A DNA stretch of 64,000 bases from Pseudonocardia kunmingensis. GTDB taxonomy: Bacteria; Actinomycetota; Actinomycetes; Mycobacteriales; Pseudonocardiaceae. Where the stretch lies: positions 2,852,001 to 2,916,000 of the forward strand of contig NZ_VFPA01000001.1 in NCBI RefSeq assembly GCF_006716445.1. The letters are read 5' to 3'. Both the position numbers and the translations under genes were made by a program. Under the pieces are notes generated by a model. That model ran no database searches. It was not told the DNA's origin and worked only from the letters and a program-made list of their open reading frames with translations. How positions within the stretch are numbered: position 1 is the first letter of the stretch; every line of letters begins with the position of its first letter. Shown here piece after piece: positions 45,197 through 53,618 of this stretch.

Positions 45197-46153
45197 ATGA
45201 CCGGGACGACGCGGCGGCCGCCCCGCACGACGGCGCCGCCGGGCGTCGGCACCGCGGTCACCGTGCGGGACCTGCACGTCCGGTTCGGCGATTTCGAGGC
45301 GGTGCGCGGCATCGACCTCGACGTGCGCCGCGGCGGGGTCTTCGCGCTGCTCGGCACGAACGGCGCGGGCAAGACCACCACGCTCGAGGTGCTGGAGGGG
45401 TTCGGCAGGCGCAGCGCCGGCACGGTCCGCGTGCTCGGCCTCGATCCGGCTACCGACGGGGCAGCGCTGCGGCAGCGCATGGGGGTGCAGCTGCAGGAGG
45501 GCGGCTTCGCCGAGGAGCTGACCGTGCAGGAGACGCTCGAGCTGTGGCAGCGGCTGGTCGATCGGCCCGACCGGCCGCAGCGGCTGATGGACCGCTTCGA
45601 GCTGGGGGAGCGCCGCGCGGTGCCGGTGGGGAGGCTGTCCGGCGGCGAGAAGCGGCGGCTGGACCTGGCGCTGGCGGTGTGGGGGTCGCCGGAGCTGGTC
45701 GTCCTGGACGAGCCGACGGCAGGCCTCGACCCGGCCTCGCGCAGGCGTGCCTGGGACGCGATCCAGGAGCTGCAGGAGGCGGGCCGGACCGTCGTGTTGA
45801 CCACGCACCACCCGGAGGAGGCCGAGGCGCTCGCGGACTGCGTCGCGATCATGCACGCGGGCCGGGTGGCCGTGGCCGGCACGCTCACGGAGATCGTCGC
45901 CACGCAGCCGGCGGGCTTCTCGGCCGCGCTCGCACCTGGCCGGGAGCCGCCGCTGCCGGTCCTCCGGGGTGCGGTCGAGTACGACGACGACCGCGTGCGG
46001 GTGCGCACCGGCGACATGCAGGACGACCTGGCGACGTTCCTGGGTCGGGCAGCCGCTCGAGGGGTGCGGCTGTCCGACCTGCGGACGGCACCGGCCTCGC
46101 TCGCCGACATCTACCACTCGGTGCGCGGGAGCGAGCAGGAAGAGCAGCGATGA
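45197..46153 (+). CDS. ABC transporter ATP-binding protein (drug-export type)
   Basis: This 318-residue ABC subunit has Walker A GTNGAGKT at 53-60, a Q-loop ('MGVQLQEGGF'), the signature LSGGEKRRLDLA, and Walker B 'ELVVLDEPTAG' followed by 'TTHHPEEAEAL'. It is like DrrA/NatA-type exporters. A C-terminal ~90-residue extension follows the core. It overlaps the permease by 4 nt (ATGA) and is divergent from the two-component genes, a typical drug-sensing export layout. Confidence 0.9.
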   Translation: MTGTTRRPPRTTAPPGVGTAVTVRDLHVRFGDFEAVRGIDLDVRRGGVFALLGTNGAGKTTTLEVLEGFGRRSAGTVRVLGLDPATDGAALRQRMGVQLQEGGFAEELTVQETLELWQRLVDRPDRPQRLMDRFELGERRAVPVGRLSGGEKRRLDLALAVWGSPELVVLDEPTAGLDPASRRRAWDAIQELQEAGRTVVLTTHHPEEAEALADCVAIMHAGRVAVAGTLTEIVATQPAGFSAALAPGREPPLPVLRGAVEYDDDRVRVRTGDMQDDLATFLGRAAARGVRLSDLRTAPASLADIYHSVRGSEQEEQR

Positions 46154-46941
46154 CGAGCGATGCGACCTCGACGTCGACCAGCCGCGTGCGGGCGCTCGCC
46201 GGTGCCGAGGTGCGGCTGTTGCTGCGGAACCGGACCGTGGCGGTGTCGTCGCTCCTGGTCCCGGTCGGGCTCGGCGTGCTCTGCGCGTTTCCCGTCCGAA
46301 CCGAGGGCGGTCCGGTCGCCTTCGCCGTCGTCATCGCCCTGCAGCTCGCGCTCGTGCTCGGAATCGGCGTCTACGCGACCGTGACGCAGACGCTCGTGGT
46401 GCGCCGCCAGACCCGCGTGCTCGAGCGGATGCGCACGACCTGCCTCGCCGACGCCGAACTCCTGATCGCGACCGTGCTGCCGATCGTGCTGCTCGGGCTC
46501 GCGCAGCTCGCCGTGTTCGCCGTGGTCGACGTCCTGACCGGGGTACCCGCGCCGGCCGATCCGGTGCCGCTGGTGCTCGCGGTCGTCGGCGGGCTGGCGT
46601 GGGGGATCACCGCGGGCCTCGCGACCGGCGTCGCCACCCCCACCCCGGAACGGGCCCGGATCACGACGCTGCCGATGGTGTTCGTGCTGCTCGGCGCCGC
46701 GATCGTGCTGGCGATCGCCCCGCTGGGCGGCTGGTGGCAGGCGCTCGTGGTGGTGCCGGGCGGCGCGGTCGGTCAGCTCGCCCGGCTGGCGATGACGGGC
46801 ACGACCTGGGAGGCCGCGCTCGGCGGCCTGCCCGCGGTCGTGCCCGCCCTCATCGCACTGGTGGCGTGGCCCGTCGTGTTCGGGGTCCTCGCCGTGCGCC
46901 GGTTCCGATGGGGCCCGCGGCACCGGCCACGCGGAGCGTGA
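46150..46941 (+). CDS. ABC-2 type transporter permease
   Basis: This 263-residue protein has six membrane helices (about 33-48, 55-80, 100-130, 137-160, 176-195 and 232-252) with a conserved 'VLERMRTTCLADAELLIA' segment between helices 2 and 3. It pairs with the ATPase, whose stop overlaps its start. It probably exports a drug or lipid. It converges with the P-loop gene; the two stops abut at 46941/46942. Confidence 0.86.
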   Translation: MTSDATSTSTSRVRALAGAEVRLLLRNRTVAVSSLLVPVGLGVLCAFPVRTEGGPVAFAVVIALQLALVLGIGVYATVTQTLVVRRQTRVLERMRTTCLADAELLIATVLPIVLLGLAQLAVFAVVDVLTGVPAPADPVPLVLAVVGGLAWGITAGLATGVATPTPERARITTLPMVFVLLGAAIVLAIAPLGGWWQALVVVPGGAVGQLARLAMTGTTWEAALGGLPAVVPALIALVAWPVVFGVLAVRRFRWGPRHRPRGA

Positions 46942-47574
46942 TCAGCGGCGGAACCAGCCCGCCCGGAAGACCGGGGCATCCCCGGCCACCGCGCGCCCGC
47001 ACCAGTCGACGACCTCGGCCCCCACCTGCTCGGGCAGGAGTCGTGAGGTGTCGACGACCGTCATCGCCCACTCCGGCCCGGGCGCCCGACCGACCCACCG
47101 CCCCCAGCGCATCTCCGGCCAGGCGTCGGTGGTGACCGCCTCCGGGACGTGCCCGGGATCAGTGGCGTGCGCCCGCAGCCAGGTCGCGAAGCCCCGGTGG
47201 AGCGGGATCAGCTCCTCCGGCTCGTTGCGCTTCGCGAGACGCGCGAGATGGGCGTCCTCGTCGACGTCGAGCAGGCACGCGGCGATGTCGATCCGGTCGG
47301 CGCTCGGCGCGGCCAGCGCCTCGCCGACCGGCACCGGGTCGCCCGCGAACAGCAGGTGCCTGCCCTCGGCCTCGAGGGCGATCGCGCGGCGGACCGCGGC
47401 TTCCACCTGTTCCTGGCGCCAGGCGACGGTCGGGACAGCGGGGATCGGGCCGAGCGTGAACAGCTCGGCGGTCTCGTACGCGCCGTCGAGGTGACGACGC
47501 TCGAACAGGTGGCGCGCGTGCAGGCGCGCGGTGGTCTTGCCGACGCCGGACGCGCCGGAGACGAGCAACAGCAT
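46942..47574 (-). CDS. P-loop NTPase, shikimate/cytidylate-kinase-like
   Basis: This 210-residue protein starts at ATG 47574 after GAGGGGG and has Walker A 'GASGVGKTT' (about 8-16). 'HLLFAGDPVPVGE' is a switch region and 'IDIAACLLDVDEDAHLARL' a lid-like region with 'RLAKRNEPEELIP'. The fold is that of small-molecule kinases and of the AAA_33/AAA_18 kind. No substrate can be given. A longer ATG start at 47592 lacks a ribosome site. Confidence 0.75.
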   Translation of the reverse strand: MLLLVSGASGVGKTTARLHARHLFERRHLDGAYETAELFTLGPIPAVPTVAWRQEQVEAAVRRAIALEAEGRHLLFAGDPVPVGEALAAPSADRIDIAACLLDVDEDAHLARLAKRNEPEELIPLHRGFATWLRAHATDPGHVPEAVTTDAWPEMRWGRWVGRAPGPEWAMTVVDTSRLLPEQVGAEVVDWCGRAVAGDAPVFRAGWFRR

Positions 47575-47722
47575 GGTTCCCCCTCGGGGCATGACTCGGG
47601 AGGCACCGAGCGCAGGAGGCGCGGCGCCGGGATCGGGGCCGAGTCAGGCGAGGCGGAAGATGAACTGCTGCATCACGCGGGGGAGGTTAGTGCCACCGCG
47701 ACGCCGTCCTCCACCGAGATGT

Positions 47723-48307
47723 TCAGCGGCGGCGGGTGTCGGCGCGGTGGAAGCTCAGGTGCGCCCGCGACGGCGTCGGCCCGCGCTGCCCCTGGTAGCG
47801 GGAGCCGACGCCGTTGCTGCCGTAGGGCCGCTCCGCCGGGCTGGAGAGCCGGAACAGGCACAGCTGCCCGATCTTCATCCCCGGCCACAGCGTGATCGGC
47901 AGGTTCGCGACGTTGGACAGCTCCAACGTGATGTGGCCGGTGAAGCCGGGGTCGATGAAGCCGGCGGTCGAGTGGGTGAGCAGGCCGAGGCGCCCGAGAC
48001 TCGACTTGCCCTCCAGGCGCCCCGCGAGGTCGTCGGGCAGGGACACCTCCTCGAACGTGGACCCCAGCACGAACTCGCCCGGGTGCAGCACGAACGGTTC
48101 GTCGCCCTCGGTCTCGACGGGCGAGGTCAGCTCGTCCTGCTGCTGCGCCGGATCGATGTGGGTGTAGCGGGAGTTCTGGAACACGCGGAAGAAGCGGTCC
48201 AGGCGCACGTCGACGCTCGACGGCTGGAGCATCGCCTCGTCCCACGGATCGAGCACCAGCCGACCCGCGTCGAGCTCCTTGCGCAGGTCTCCGTCCGACA
48301 GCAGCAC
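47723..48307 (-). CDS. dcd: dCTP deaminase (probably bifunctional, dUMP-forming)
   Basis: This 194-residue protein has the trimeric dCTP deaminase/dUTPase fold: '[11 protein letters not shown]', the active-site helix '[31 protein letters not shown]' (about 100-130, in short parts) and the C-terminal '[14 protein letters not shown]', which closes over the site. Actinobacterial Dcd proteins of this size deaminate dCTP and hydrolyse dUTP to dUMP. The start is GTG 48307. It stands alone but for the epimerase-like gene 21 bp upstream. Confidence 0.93.
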   Translation of the reverse strand: MLLSDGDLRKELDAGRLVLDPWDEAMLQPSSVDVRLDRFFRVFQNSRYTHIDPAQQQDELTSPVETEGDEPFVLHPGEFVLGSTFEEVSLPDDLAGRLEGKSSLGRLGLLTHSTAGFIDPGFTGHITLELSNVANLPITLWPGMKIGQLCLFRLSSPAERPYGSNGVGSRYQGQRGPTPSRAHLSFHRADTRRR

Positions 48308-48328
48308 CCGGTCAGGGTAGCGAGGTGC

Positions 48329-49459
48329 TCAGACTTCGGTGTTGCTCGGGAACGGCGAGGTGAGCAGCGGCGACGGGCAGAGCCCGAACATCCACGCGAC
48401 GGCCTGTTCGACCCGGGCGGCCGCGAGGCCGTCCGCGGGCGTGGTGGGCGTGATGCCGGCCGTGGCGAGCACCTGGCGCACCGTGGTCATGACGGCCGGG
48501 CTGAGGATGCTGCGGATCGAGTCGCCCGGCTCCTGGACGTGCGGCCCGTCGACCAGCACGGCGGGCGTGCCGAGGCCGGGCGCGTCGGCGACCAGCTCCG
48601 GGTCGTCGGACACCAGCACCGCGCTGGCCGCGACGAGCTGCACGAGCTCCGCGAGCGGCAACGTGCGCACCACGGTGGCCCGCTCGTGCTGCAGCAACGG
48701 GTAGGCGGCGCCGTGGGCCGCCAGCTCGCCGAAGACGACGATCTCGATCTCCGGCTCGCGCTCGAGCAGGTCGGGCAGGCCGGCGAGGACGCCGAGCGAG
48801 TCGGGCCGGTCCAGCCCGACGAGCACCAGCCGCGGCCCGTTGGCCCGGACCCGTCGCACGAGCCGCGCGAACCGCAGGTCGGCGGGCTGCGGGTTGACGG
48901 TCATCGTGTCGCCGACCGTGATGGCGTTCGGCCCCACCGGGCTCCCGAGCCCGGAGTCGCCCGTGGTGAGGAACAACGACGCGAGCTGACCGATGATCCG
49001 CCGGTTGGCCTCCTGCGGGAACGGGCAGAGCAGGTCGTCGGTGGCCACGCCGCTCTGCAGGTGCACCACCGGGATCTGCCGCCAGAACGCGACCTGGGCG
49101 GCCACCGCGGACGTCATCCCGCCGCCGTAGACCATGATCGCCGATGGGTCGAGGTCGACGAGCAGCTCGTCGATCCGCGTCATGAGCATGGCCGCGATCG
49201 CGGCCGGCTGGGGGTCAGGGGGTTCGCGCAGCAGCTGGGTGACGTCGGCGGGCACCCCCAGCGCCTCGAACGCCTCGTGCACGGTCATCGGGTCGGGGCC
49301 GGTGGCCACGGTGAGCGCCTGGATCCGGGCGGCGTCAGCGAACGCCGTGGCGACGGGCGCGAGCCGCGCGACGTCCGGACGGCTTCCGGCGACCAGCAGG
49401 ATGTCGTGATCGTGCTCCGGGACGGGCAGGCCGCCCAATGGTGGTTCGAACTCGGTCAT
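48329..49459 (-). CDS. UDP-GlcNAc 2-epimerase-like protein
   Basis: This 376-residue protein has the GT-B-like epimerase fold: 'ILLVAGSRPDVARLAPVATAF' at the start (the usual 'GTRPE' is 'GSRPD'), 'GVPADVTQLL', 'AIMVYGGGMTSAVAAQVAFW', 'IPVVHLQSGVATDDLLCPFPQEANRRII', and 'LVSDDPELVADAPGLGTPAVLVDG'. The catalytic 'HVEAGLR' segment reads 'HLQSGVA', so the classic reaction may be lost. It may be a repurposed or catalytically changed epimerase. ATG 49459 has GAAGGA upstream. It lies just before dcd on the same strand and may be cotranscribed. Confidence 0.77.
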   Translation of the reverse strand: MTEFEPPLGGLPVPEHDHDILLVAGSRPDVARLAPVATAFADAARIQALTVATGPDPMTVHEAFEALGVPADVTQLLREPPDPQPAAIAAMLMTRIDELLVDLDPSAIMVYGGGMTSAVAAQVAFWRQIPVVHLQSGVATDDLLCPFPQEANRRIIGQLASLFLTTGDSGLGSPVGPNAITVGDTMTVNPQPADLRFARLVRRVRANGPRLVLVGLDRPDSLGVLAGLPDLLEREPEIEIVVFGELAAHGAAYPLLQHERATVVRTLPLAELVQLVAASAVLVSDDPELVADAPGLGTPAVLVDGPHVQEPGDSIRSILSPAVMTTVRQVLATAGITPTTPADGLAAARVEQAVAWMFGLCPSPLLTSPFPSNTEV

Positions 49460-49641
49460 GCTGGGTCCTTCGCCGGGGAGCTGGCAGAACGAGGTCCATG
49501 GAGTGTGAACCGGGCATCGACCAGGCGTCGAGGGTTCGACCCACCCGGAGGTTCCGTACGGGTGAGAACCACCCTGTTGGGGTAACGGAAGAGACCTTGC
49601 CAGTGACGCAGCGTGAGCTGCTAGGCTTGCTGGCACAGCAC
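49460..49641. other. Spacer before the tRNA gene
   Basis: No protein gene is visible. The promoter of the tRNA and of the epimerase-like gene must be here. A TTGCCA..17 bp..TAGGCT pair (49596-49626 region) precedes the tRNA and is a fair -35/-10 candidate. Confidence 0.35.
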
Positions 49642-49715
49642 GCGGATGTAGTTCAATGGCAGAACATCAGCTTCCCAAGCTGAATACGCGGGTTCGATTC
49701 CCGTCATCCGCTCCA
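49642..49715 (+). tRNA. tRNA-Gly (anticodon CCC)
   Basis: The cloverleaf folds fully: acceptor GCGGATG/CATCCGC, D arm GTTC..GAAC, anticodon arm TCAGC-TTCCCAA-GCTGA (anticodon CCC), T arm CGGGT-TCGATTC-CCGTC region and a discriminator T at 49712. CCA (49713-49715) is encoded. It reads GGG codons. Confidence 0.95.
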
Positions 49716-49720
49716 CCGCA

Positions 49721-49759
49721 AAGGCCCAGGTCAGGCAGCATATGCCGGACCTGGGCCTT
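49721..49759 (+). terminator. Strong hairpin after the tRNA
   Basis: AAGGCCCAGGTC (49721-49732) pairs perfectly with GACCTGGGCCTT (49748-49759). The loop has inner GGCA/TGCC pairing. It lies five bases after the tRNA end and is a clear terminator. Confidence 0.85.
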
Positions 49760-49824
49760 CGTCGTTCCCGCGTGCACTCGGCTCGTCGGGCCAAGGGCGC
49801 GGCCGGTCGCGACACACTCGTCAC

Positions 49825-50202
49825 GTGTTCACACGCCTCCACCACATGCAACTGGCGATGCCCGCAGGCCGAGAGGACGAGGCGCGTCATTTCTTCGGGG
49901 ACGTCCTGGGGATGGCCGAGATCCCGAAACCGCCGGTTCTCGCCTCTCGCGGAGGCGCATGGTTCCGCGCCGGCGACGTCGAGCTCCACCTGGGCGTCGA
50001 GGAGGACTTCCGCCCGGCCCGCAAGGGGCACCCGGGCATCCTGGTCGAGGACCTCGACGAGGTGGTTCGGCGGCTTGCGGCCGCAGGCCAGGCGATGACG
50101 TGGGATGCGGACCTCCCCGGGTTCCGCCGGGTCTACGCGGCCGATCCCTTCGGGAACCGGTTGGAGTTCCTCCAGCCCGCGCAGGGCCGACCACCGCGAT
50201 GA
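49825..50202 (+). CDS. VOC (glyoxalase/bleomycin-resistance) family protein
   Basis: This 125-residue protein has the paired beta-alpha-beta-beta-beta modules of VOC proteins: 'LHHMQLAMPAGREDEARHFFGDVLGM' at the start, and 'VYAADPFGNRLEFLQP' at the end. Metal-ligand candidates are His6/His7, His55 and Glu114. The substrate is unknown. The GTG start lies after the tRNA terminator. An AraC regulator starts 28 bp after its stop on the same strand, so the two are probably one unit. Confidence 0.83.
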   Translation: MFTRLHHMQLAMPAGREDEARHFFGDVLGMAEIPKPPVLASRGGAWFRAGDVELHLGVEEDFRPARKGHPGILVEDLDEVVRRLAAAGQAMTWDADLPGFRRVYAADPFGNRLEFLQPAQGRPPR

Positions 50203-50230
50203 ACAGCGCCGGTGCCGCGATACTCGGCGG

Positions 50231-51061
50231 ATGGAGTACGTCGCCCGGGCGCCCGCAGCCCCGCTGGCGCCGATCGTCGACGACCTCTACTACCTCGCGG
50301 GCACACCGCCCTACCCGCGGCTCGCGATCCCGCCGATGCCCTCGGCGCTGGTGGTCATCAACCTGGCCGCACCGTTCCGCGTCACCCACCCGGGCGGGAG
50401 CGAGGACTTCGCGGACGGGTTCGCGTGGGCCACGCCGACCTGCCGGACGACCTTCGAGTACCCCCCGTGCACGAGATCGGTGGGCGTGCACCTCAAGCCG
50501 TGGGGGCTGACGCCGCTCACCGGCGTGCCCGCGGCGTCGCTCGGCCTGCCGGTCCCGGTCGGGGCGGTGTGGGGCACCGCCGCCGTCGACGAGCTGGCCG
50601 ACCGCCTCGACGGCGCCGCGACACCGGGGGCGATGCTCGACGTCCTCGAAGCCGCGCTCCTGGCCCGTGCGAGACCGGTGCGCGGGCTCGGGCTGGTGCA
50701 CGACACGAGCACCCGGATCGGCCGGAGCGCGGGCCGCGTGTCCATCGCGAGCCTGGCCGAGACGGCCGGCGTCAGCAGCACCCACCTCGCCACGCGGTTC
50801 AAGCACCTGGTGGGGACCACGCCGAAGCGCCTGGCGCGGACGTACCGCTTCGCCGAGGTCGTCCGGTCGATCGACCCCGCCCGCGGCGTGGACTGGGCGG
50901 AACTCGCGCACCGGGCCGGCTACCACGACCAGCCCCACTTCACCCACGAGCTGCGGCAGTTCACCGGGCTCACGCCCACGGGCTACCTCGGCCTGCGCCG
51001 CCGCTTCGCCGCCGAGCACCCCGGCAACGCCCTCGACGTCGGGCTGTTGCCGCACGCGTGA
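50231..51061 (+). CDS. AraC-family transcriptional regulator
   Basis: This 276-residue protein has an N-terminal sensor domain with no known cofactor motif (1-~150). A C-terminal AraC double HTH lies at about 175-270: 'IASLAETAGVSSTHLATRFKHLVG' and 'AHRAGYHDQPHFTHELRQFTG', ending 'LTPTGYLG'. The second half is complete, unlike the broken AraC gene at 41.5 kb. I start at ATG 50231; the frame from 50105 lies in the VOC gene. It may regulate the VOC gene and the reductase downstream. Confidence 0.85.
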   Translation: MEYVARAPAAPLAPIVDDLYYLAGTPPYPRLAIPPMPSALVVINLAAPFRVTHPGGSEDFADGFAWATPTCRTTFEYPPCTRSVGVHLKPWGLTPLTGVPAASLGLPVPVGAVWGTAAVDELADRLDGAATPGAMLDVLEAALLARARPVRGLGLVHDTSTRIGRSAGRVSIASLAETAGVSSTHLATRFKHLVGTTPKRLARTYRFAEVVRSIDPARGVDWAELAHRAGYHDQPHFTHELRQFTGLTPTGYLGLRRRFAAEHPGNALDVGLLPHA

Positions 51062-51117
51062 CCGCGGTTTCGGTTTTCTACAAGCCGGCTCGTGCAGTGC
51101 CGGGACAGGATCGGTGC

Positions 51118-51692
51118 ATGGGCAAGGTGGTCATGCAGACGATCGTGTCGGTCGACGGGTTCATCGCGACGGCGGACGACCAGGTGGGACCGCTGTTCGA
51201 CTGGTTCGCGACAGGTGACACACCGCTGTACGACGACGGCCCGCTCGTCACGAGGCAGTCCCACGACTACTACCGGCCGATGCTGGACGCGATCGGCGCG
51301 CTGGTCGTCGGCAGGCACGTCTTCGACATGACCGACGGCTGGGGAGGCCGGCCGCCGGCCGGGGAGCACGGCGTGGTCGTCTCGCACCGGCCGGCACCCG
51401 AGGGCTGGGACCCGGCGGCGCCGTTCCACTTCGTCGACGACGTGACCGCAGCCGTGCGCCTCGCGCAGGAGCTCGCCGGGGACCGGGTCGTCTCGATCGC
51501 GGCGGGCGACGTCGGCGGGCAGATCTTCGCGGCCGGCCTCGTCGACGAGGTCGCGCTCGACGTGGTGCCGGTGGTGTTCGGGACGGGCAAGCGCTACTTC
51601 GGACCGCTCTCGACGCAGGTCCTGCTCGAGGACCCGACGAGGTCGTCCCGGGCAACCGCGTCCTGCACCTGCGCTTCCGGGTCCGCAAATGA
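51118..51692 (+). CDS. RibD-C/dihydrofolate-reductase-like protein with a frameshift near 51638
   Basis: The ATG 51118 frame gives a ~173-residue RibD_C domain ('QTIVSVDGFIATADDQVGPLFDW', 'ALVVGRHVFDMTDGWGG', 'VVSIAAGDVGGQIFAAGLVDEVALDVVPVVFGTGKRYFG'). It then leaves homology at 'LLEDPT'. The expected last strand, 'EVVPGNRVLHLRFRVRK', is in the next frame and stops at 51692, so one base seems lost at about 51637-51639. Without correction the frame runs to 51939, antisense to a hydrolase gene. It would be an NADPH-dependent reductase. The change may be real or a sequencing error. Confidence 0.75.
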
Positions 51693-51717
51693 CCCCGTCG
51701 CACTGACACCGGCCGCG

Positions 51718-52407
51718 TCAGCGCAGGCCGGCGAGCACCTCTTCCAGCACGCCGACGAGCGCGTCCGGGCCGGAGGCGAGCACGTCGTGCGTCTCGTCGA
51801 GGTCGTGGACCGTCCAGGCCGGGTCCGCGCGCAGCCCCGCGGCCGTCTCGACGAACGGCGACTGCGGCAGCCAGTCCTGCGAGATCGCCGCGACGTAGTG
51901 CTTGTCGGCCACCGTCCGCCACGCACCGGTCAGCCGTGAGCGCTGCAGCAACGTCGCGATCGGGTGGGCGACGGCGCGTTCGTCGAAGAACGGGAGCGGG
52001 TCGACGTAGCGCCCGGTGCGTCCGGAGCCGTCGACGTACCACTCGTGTTCCCAGCCGAGGGTCATCGACCAGGCCGAGTCGCCGTCCTCGGGGACGAACG
52101 CGTCCACGTACACGAGGCTGCGGAACCGGTCAGGGGCCCTGTCGGCCGCGCCGCTGAGCACGCTGCCCGCGTAGCTGTGCCCCACGGCCACGACGGGTTC
52201 GGGCAGGCCGCGAACGAGGTCGACCAGCTCGCAGACGTGCGTCTCCAGGGTGATCGGGCGGTCCGGCTCCGGCTCGGCCGGGTCGAGGCCGTCGAGCGTC
52301 ACCGCGATGCCGCGGTGGCCGAGCGCCTCCAGGCGCTCGACGACCGGCCGGTACCACCAGCCGCCGTGGTTCGCTCCAGGAACGAGTACGACATCCATGG
52401 CGGTCAT
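51718..52407 (-). CDS. Alpha/beta hydrolase (esterase type)
   Basis: This 229-residue protein has an oxyanion-type start 'VLVPGANHGGWWYRPV', nucleophile elbow 'VGHSYAGSV' (Ser in GHSYAG), and a late His in 'DLDETHDVL'. It belongs to the salicylate-esterase/hydroxynitrile-lyase-like branch judging by the start. The substrate is unknown. ATG 52407 (or 52398) is used; the longer frame to 52497 overlaps the next hydrolase and is rejected. It follows that gene on the same strand. Confidence 0.83.
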   Translation of the reverse strand: MTAMDVVLVPGANHGGWWYRPVVERLEALGHRGIAVTLDGLDPAEPEPDRPITLETHVCELVDLVRGLPEPVVAVGHSYAGSVLSGAADRAPDRFRSLVYVDAFVPEDGDSAWSMTLGWEHEWYVDGSGRTGRYVDPLPFFDERAVAHPIATLLQRSRLTGAWRTVADKHYVAAISQDWLPQSPFVETAAGLRADPAWTVHDLDETHDVLASGPDALVGVLEEVLAGLR

Positions 52408-52459
52408 GGTGGCGGTCGTTCCGGTCCGGACCGGTCCGCAGGGCGGGTCGGGGTTCCGG

Positions 52460-53269
52460 TCACCCGCCGGCGCGGGCCCAGGTCCGGCGCAGCGCATCGT
52501 TGACGATCTCCGCCTGGTCCCAGTGCGGCTCGTGCGCCGAGCCGGGCACGACCAGCAGCTCGGCGCCGATCCGCGTGGCGGTGGCCCGGCCGCAGGCCAT
52601 CAGGGGCACGCCACCGGCCTCCCGGTAGGCCGCGGGGGCGTCCTCCCAGCTGCCGTTGATCACGAGCTTGGGCCACGGGGCCGCCGCGACCTCCTCCATC
52701 GGCACCTCGACGTCCCAGCACGGCCTCTCGCGCATGGCCGTGCCGGCGGCGCGCAGCCGCTCCGGGGTCGGCTCGAGGGGTGGCATCCCGACCGACTCGG
52801 TCGACAGCCGCAGGTAGTCCTCCGCGGACGGGAGGGGCCGGTCGCCGAACGCGGCGATCGCGGCCCGGTTCCGCTCCAGCGCGGCGCCCACGACGGGGTC
52901 GTCGGCGACCGCGCGGTAGCAGGACGGCTCGATCAGGGTCAGGGACCGCACGGCGTCGACGGCGCGGCCCGCGGCCAGCAGCGCGCCGACGGTTCCGAAC
53001 GAGTGCCCGACGAGGTGAGCCGGCCCGCCACCCAGGACGTCGAGGAGGTCCTGGGCGTCCAGCACCGCGTCGCTGTGCTCGACGTCGGGGCTGCGCCCGT
53101 AGCCCCGACGGTCCACCAGCTCCAGCCGGTGCTCGGTCGCGAGCGGACGCTGCCGCGCGAAGGCGGACGGCCCCCACGTCGTCGAACCGTGGACGAAGAC
53201 CGCGCGGGCAGCGTTCTCGGGTCCGTCCCACACCGTCACGTGGATCTTCGGAAGGTGGATCTCCGGCAC
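52460..53269 (-). CDS. Alpha/beta hydrolase
   Basis: This 269-residue protein has 'AVFVHGSTTWGPSAF' as the oxyanion loop, 'LVGHSFGTVGALLAAG' with the nucleophile Ser, an acid in the 'GSWEDAPAAY' region and the catalytic His in 'PGSAHEPHW'. A helical cap lies at about 120-195. It is a second hydrolase upstream of the esterase-like gene, with 52 bp between the reading frames, so the two may be cotranscribed. The substrate is unknown. Confidence 0.84.
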   Translation of the reverse strand: MPEIHLPKIHVTVWDGPENAARAVFVHGSTTWGPSAFARQRPLATEHRLELVDRRGYGRSPDVEHSDAVLDAQDLLDVLGGGPAHLVGHSFGTVGALLAAGRAVDAVRSLTLIEPSCYRAVADDPVVGAALERNRAAIAAFGDRPLPSAEDYLRLSTESVGMPPLEPTPERLRAAGTAMRERPCWDVEVPMEEVAAAPWPKLVINGSWEDAPAAYREAGGVPLMACGRATATRIGAELLVVPGSAHEPHWDQAEIVNDALRRTWARAGG

Positions 53270-53288
53270 GGGTCGCGAAGATAGGGCC

Positions 53289-53618
53289 CTACCCGGCCAC
53301 GGCCGACACCAGGAGCACGTGGACGGCCGTGCCGCCGGCGATGCTGAGCACGACGCTGCGCCGCCACAGGTGCAGCGCCACGGTGACGGCGAGCGCGACG
53401 CCGACCGCGGCCCCGTACGGCGGCACGGCCGGATCCGTGTGGCGCAGGGTGTGGACGACGAGGATGGCCATCACCCCGACCGGCGTCGCCGCACCGAGGT
53501 GGGCGACGAGCGCGCTGCGCCGCAGCGGGGCGAGCACGGCGAAGGGGAGCGCCCGTAGGGCCCAGGTGATCGCCGCCGACACGGCGACGGCAGCGACGAG
53601 GTAGCCGGCGTCAGGCAC
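53289..53618 (-). CDS. azlD: AzlD-family branched-chain amino acid exporter subunit
   Basis: This 109-residue protein has three to four membrane helices ('LVAAVAVSAAITWALRALPFAVL', 'VGVMAILVVHTL', 'GAAVGVALAVTVALHLW', 'VHVLLVSAVAG'), the size and pattern of AzlD. With AzlC it exports branched-chain amino acids. Its start overlaps the AzlC stop by 8 nt. The short spacing to the hydrolases after it suggests a possible longer unit. Confidence 0.85.
   Translation of the reverse strand: MPDAGYLVAAVAVSAAITWALRALPFAVLAPLRRSALVAHLGAATPVGVMAILVVHTLRHTDPAVPPYGAAVGVALAVTVALHLWRRSVVLSIAGGTAVHVLLVSAVAG

Noticed and set aside
49642..49715. tRNA-Gly as an attachment site for an island
   Set aside because: No partial copy of the tRNA 3' end was noticed elsewhere in the window, and the neighbouring genes look chromosomal.
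51693..51939. C-terminal extension of the RibD-type reductase
   Set aside because: It is antisense to the hydrolase gene and the family's true last strand is found in the next frame.
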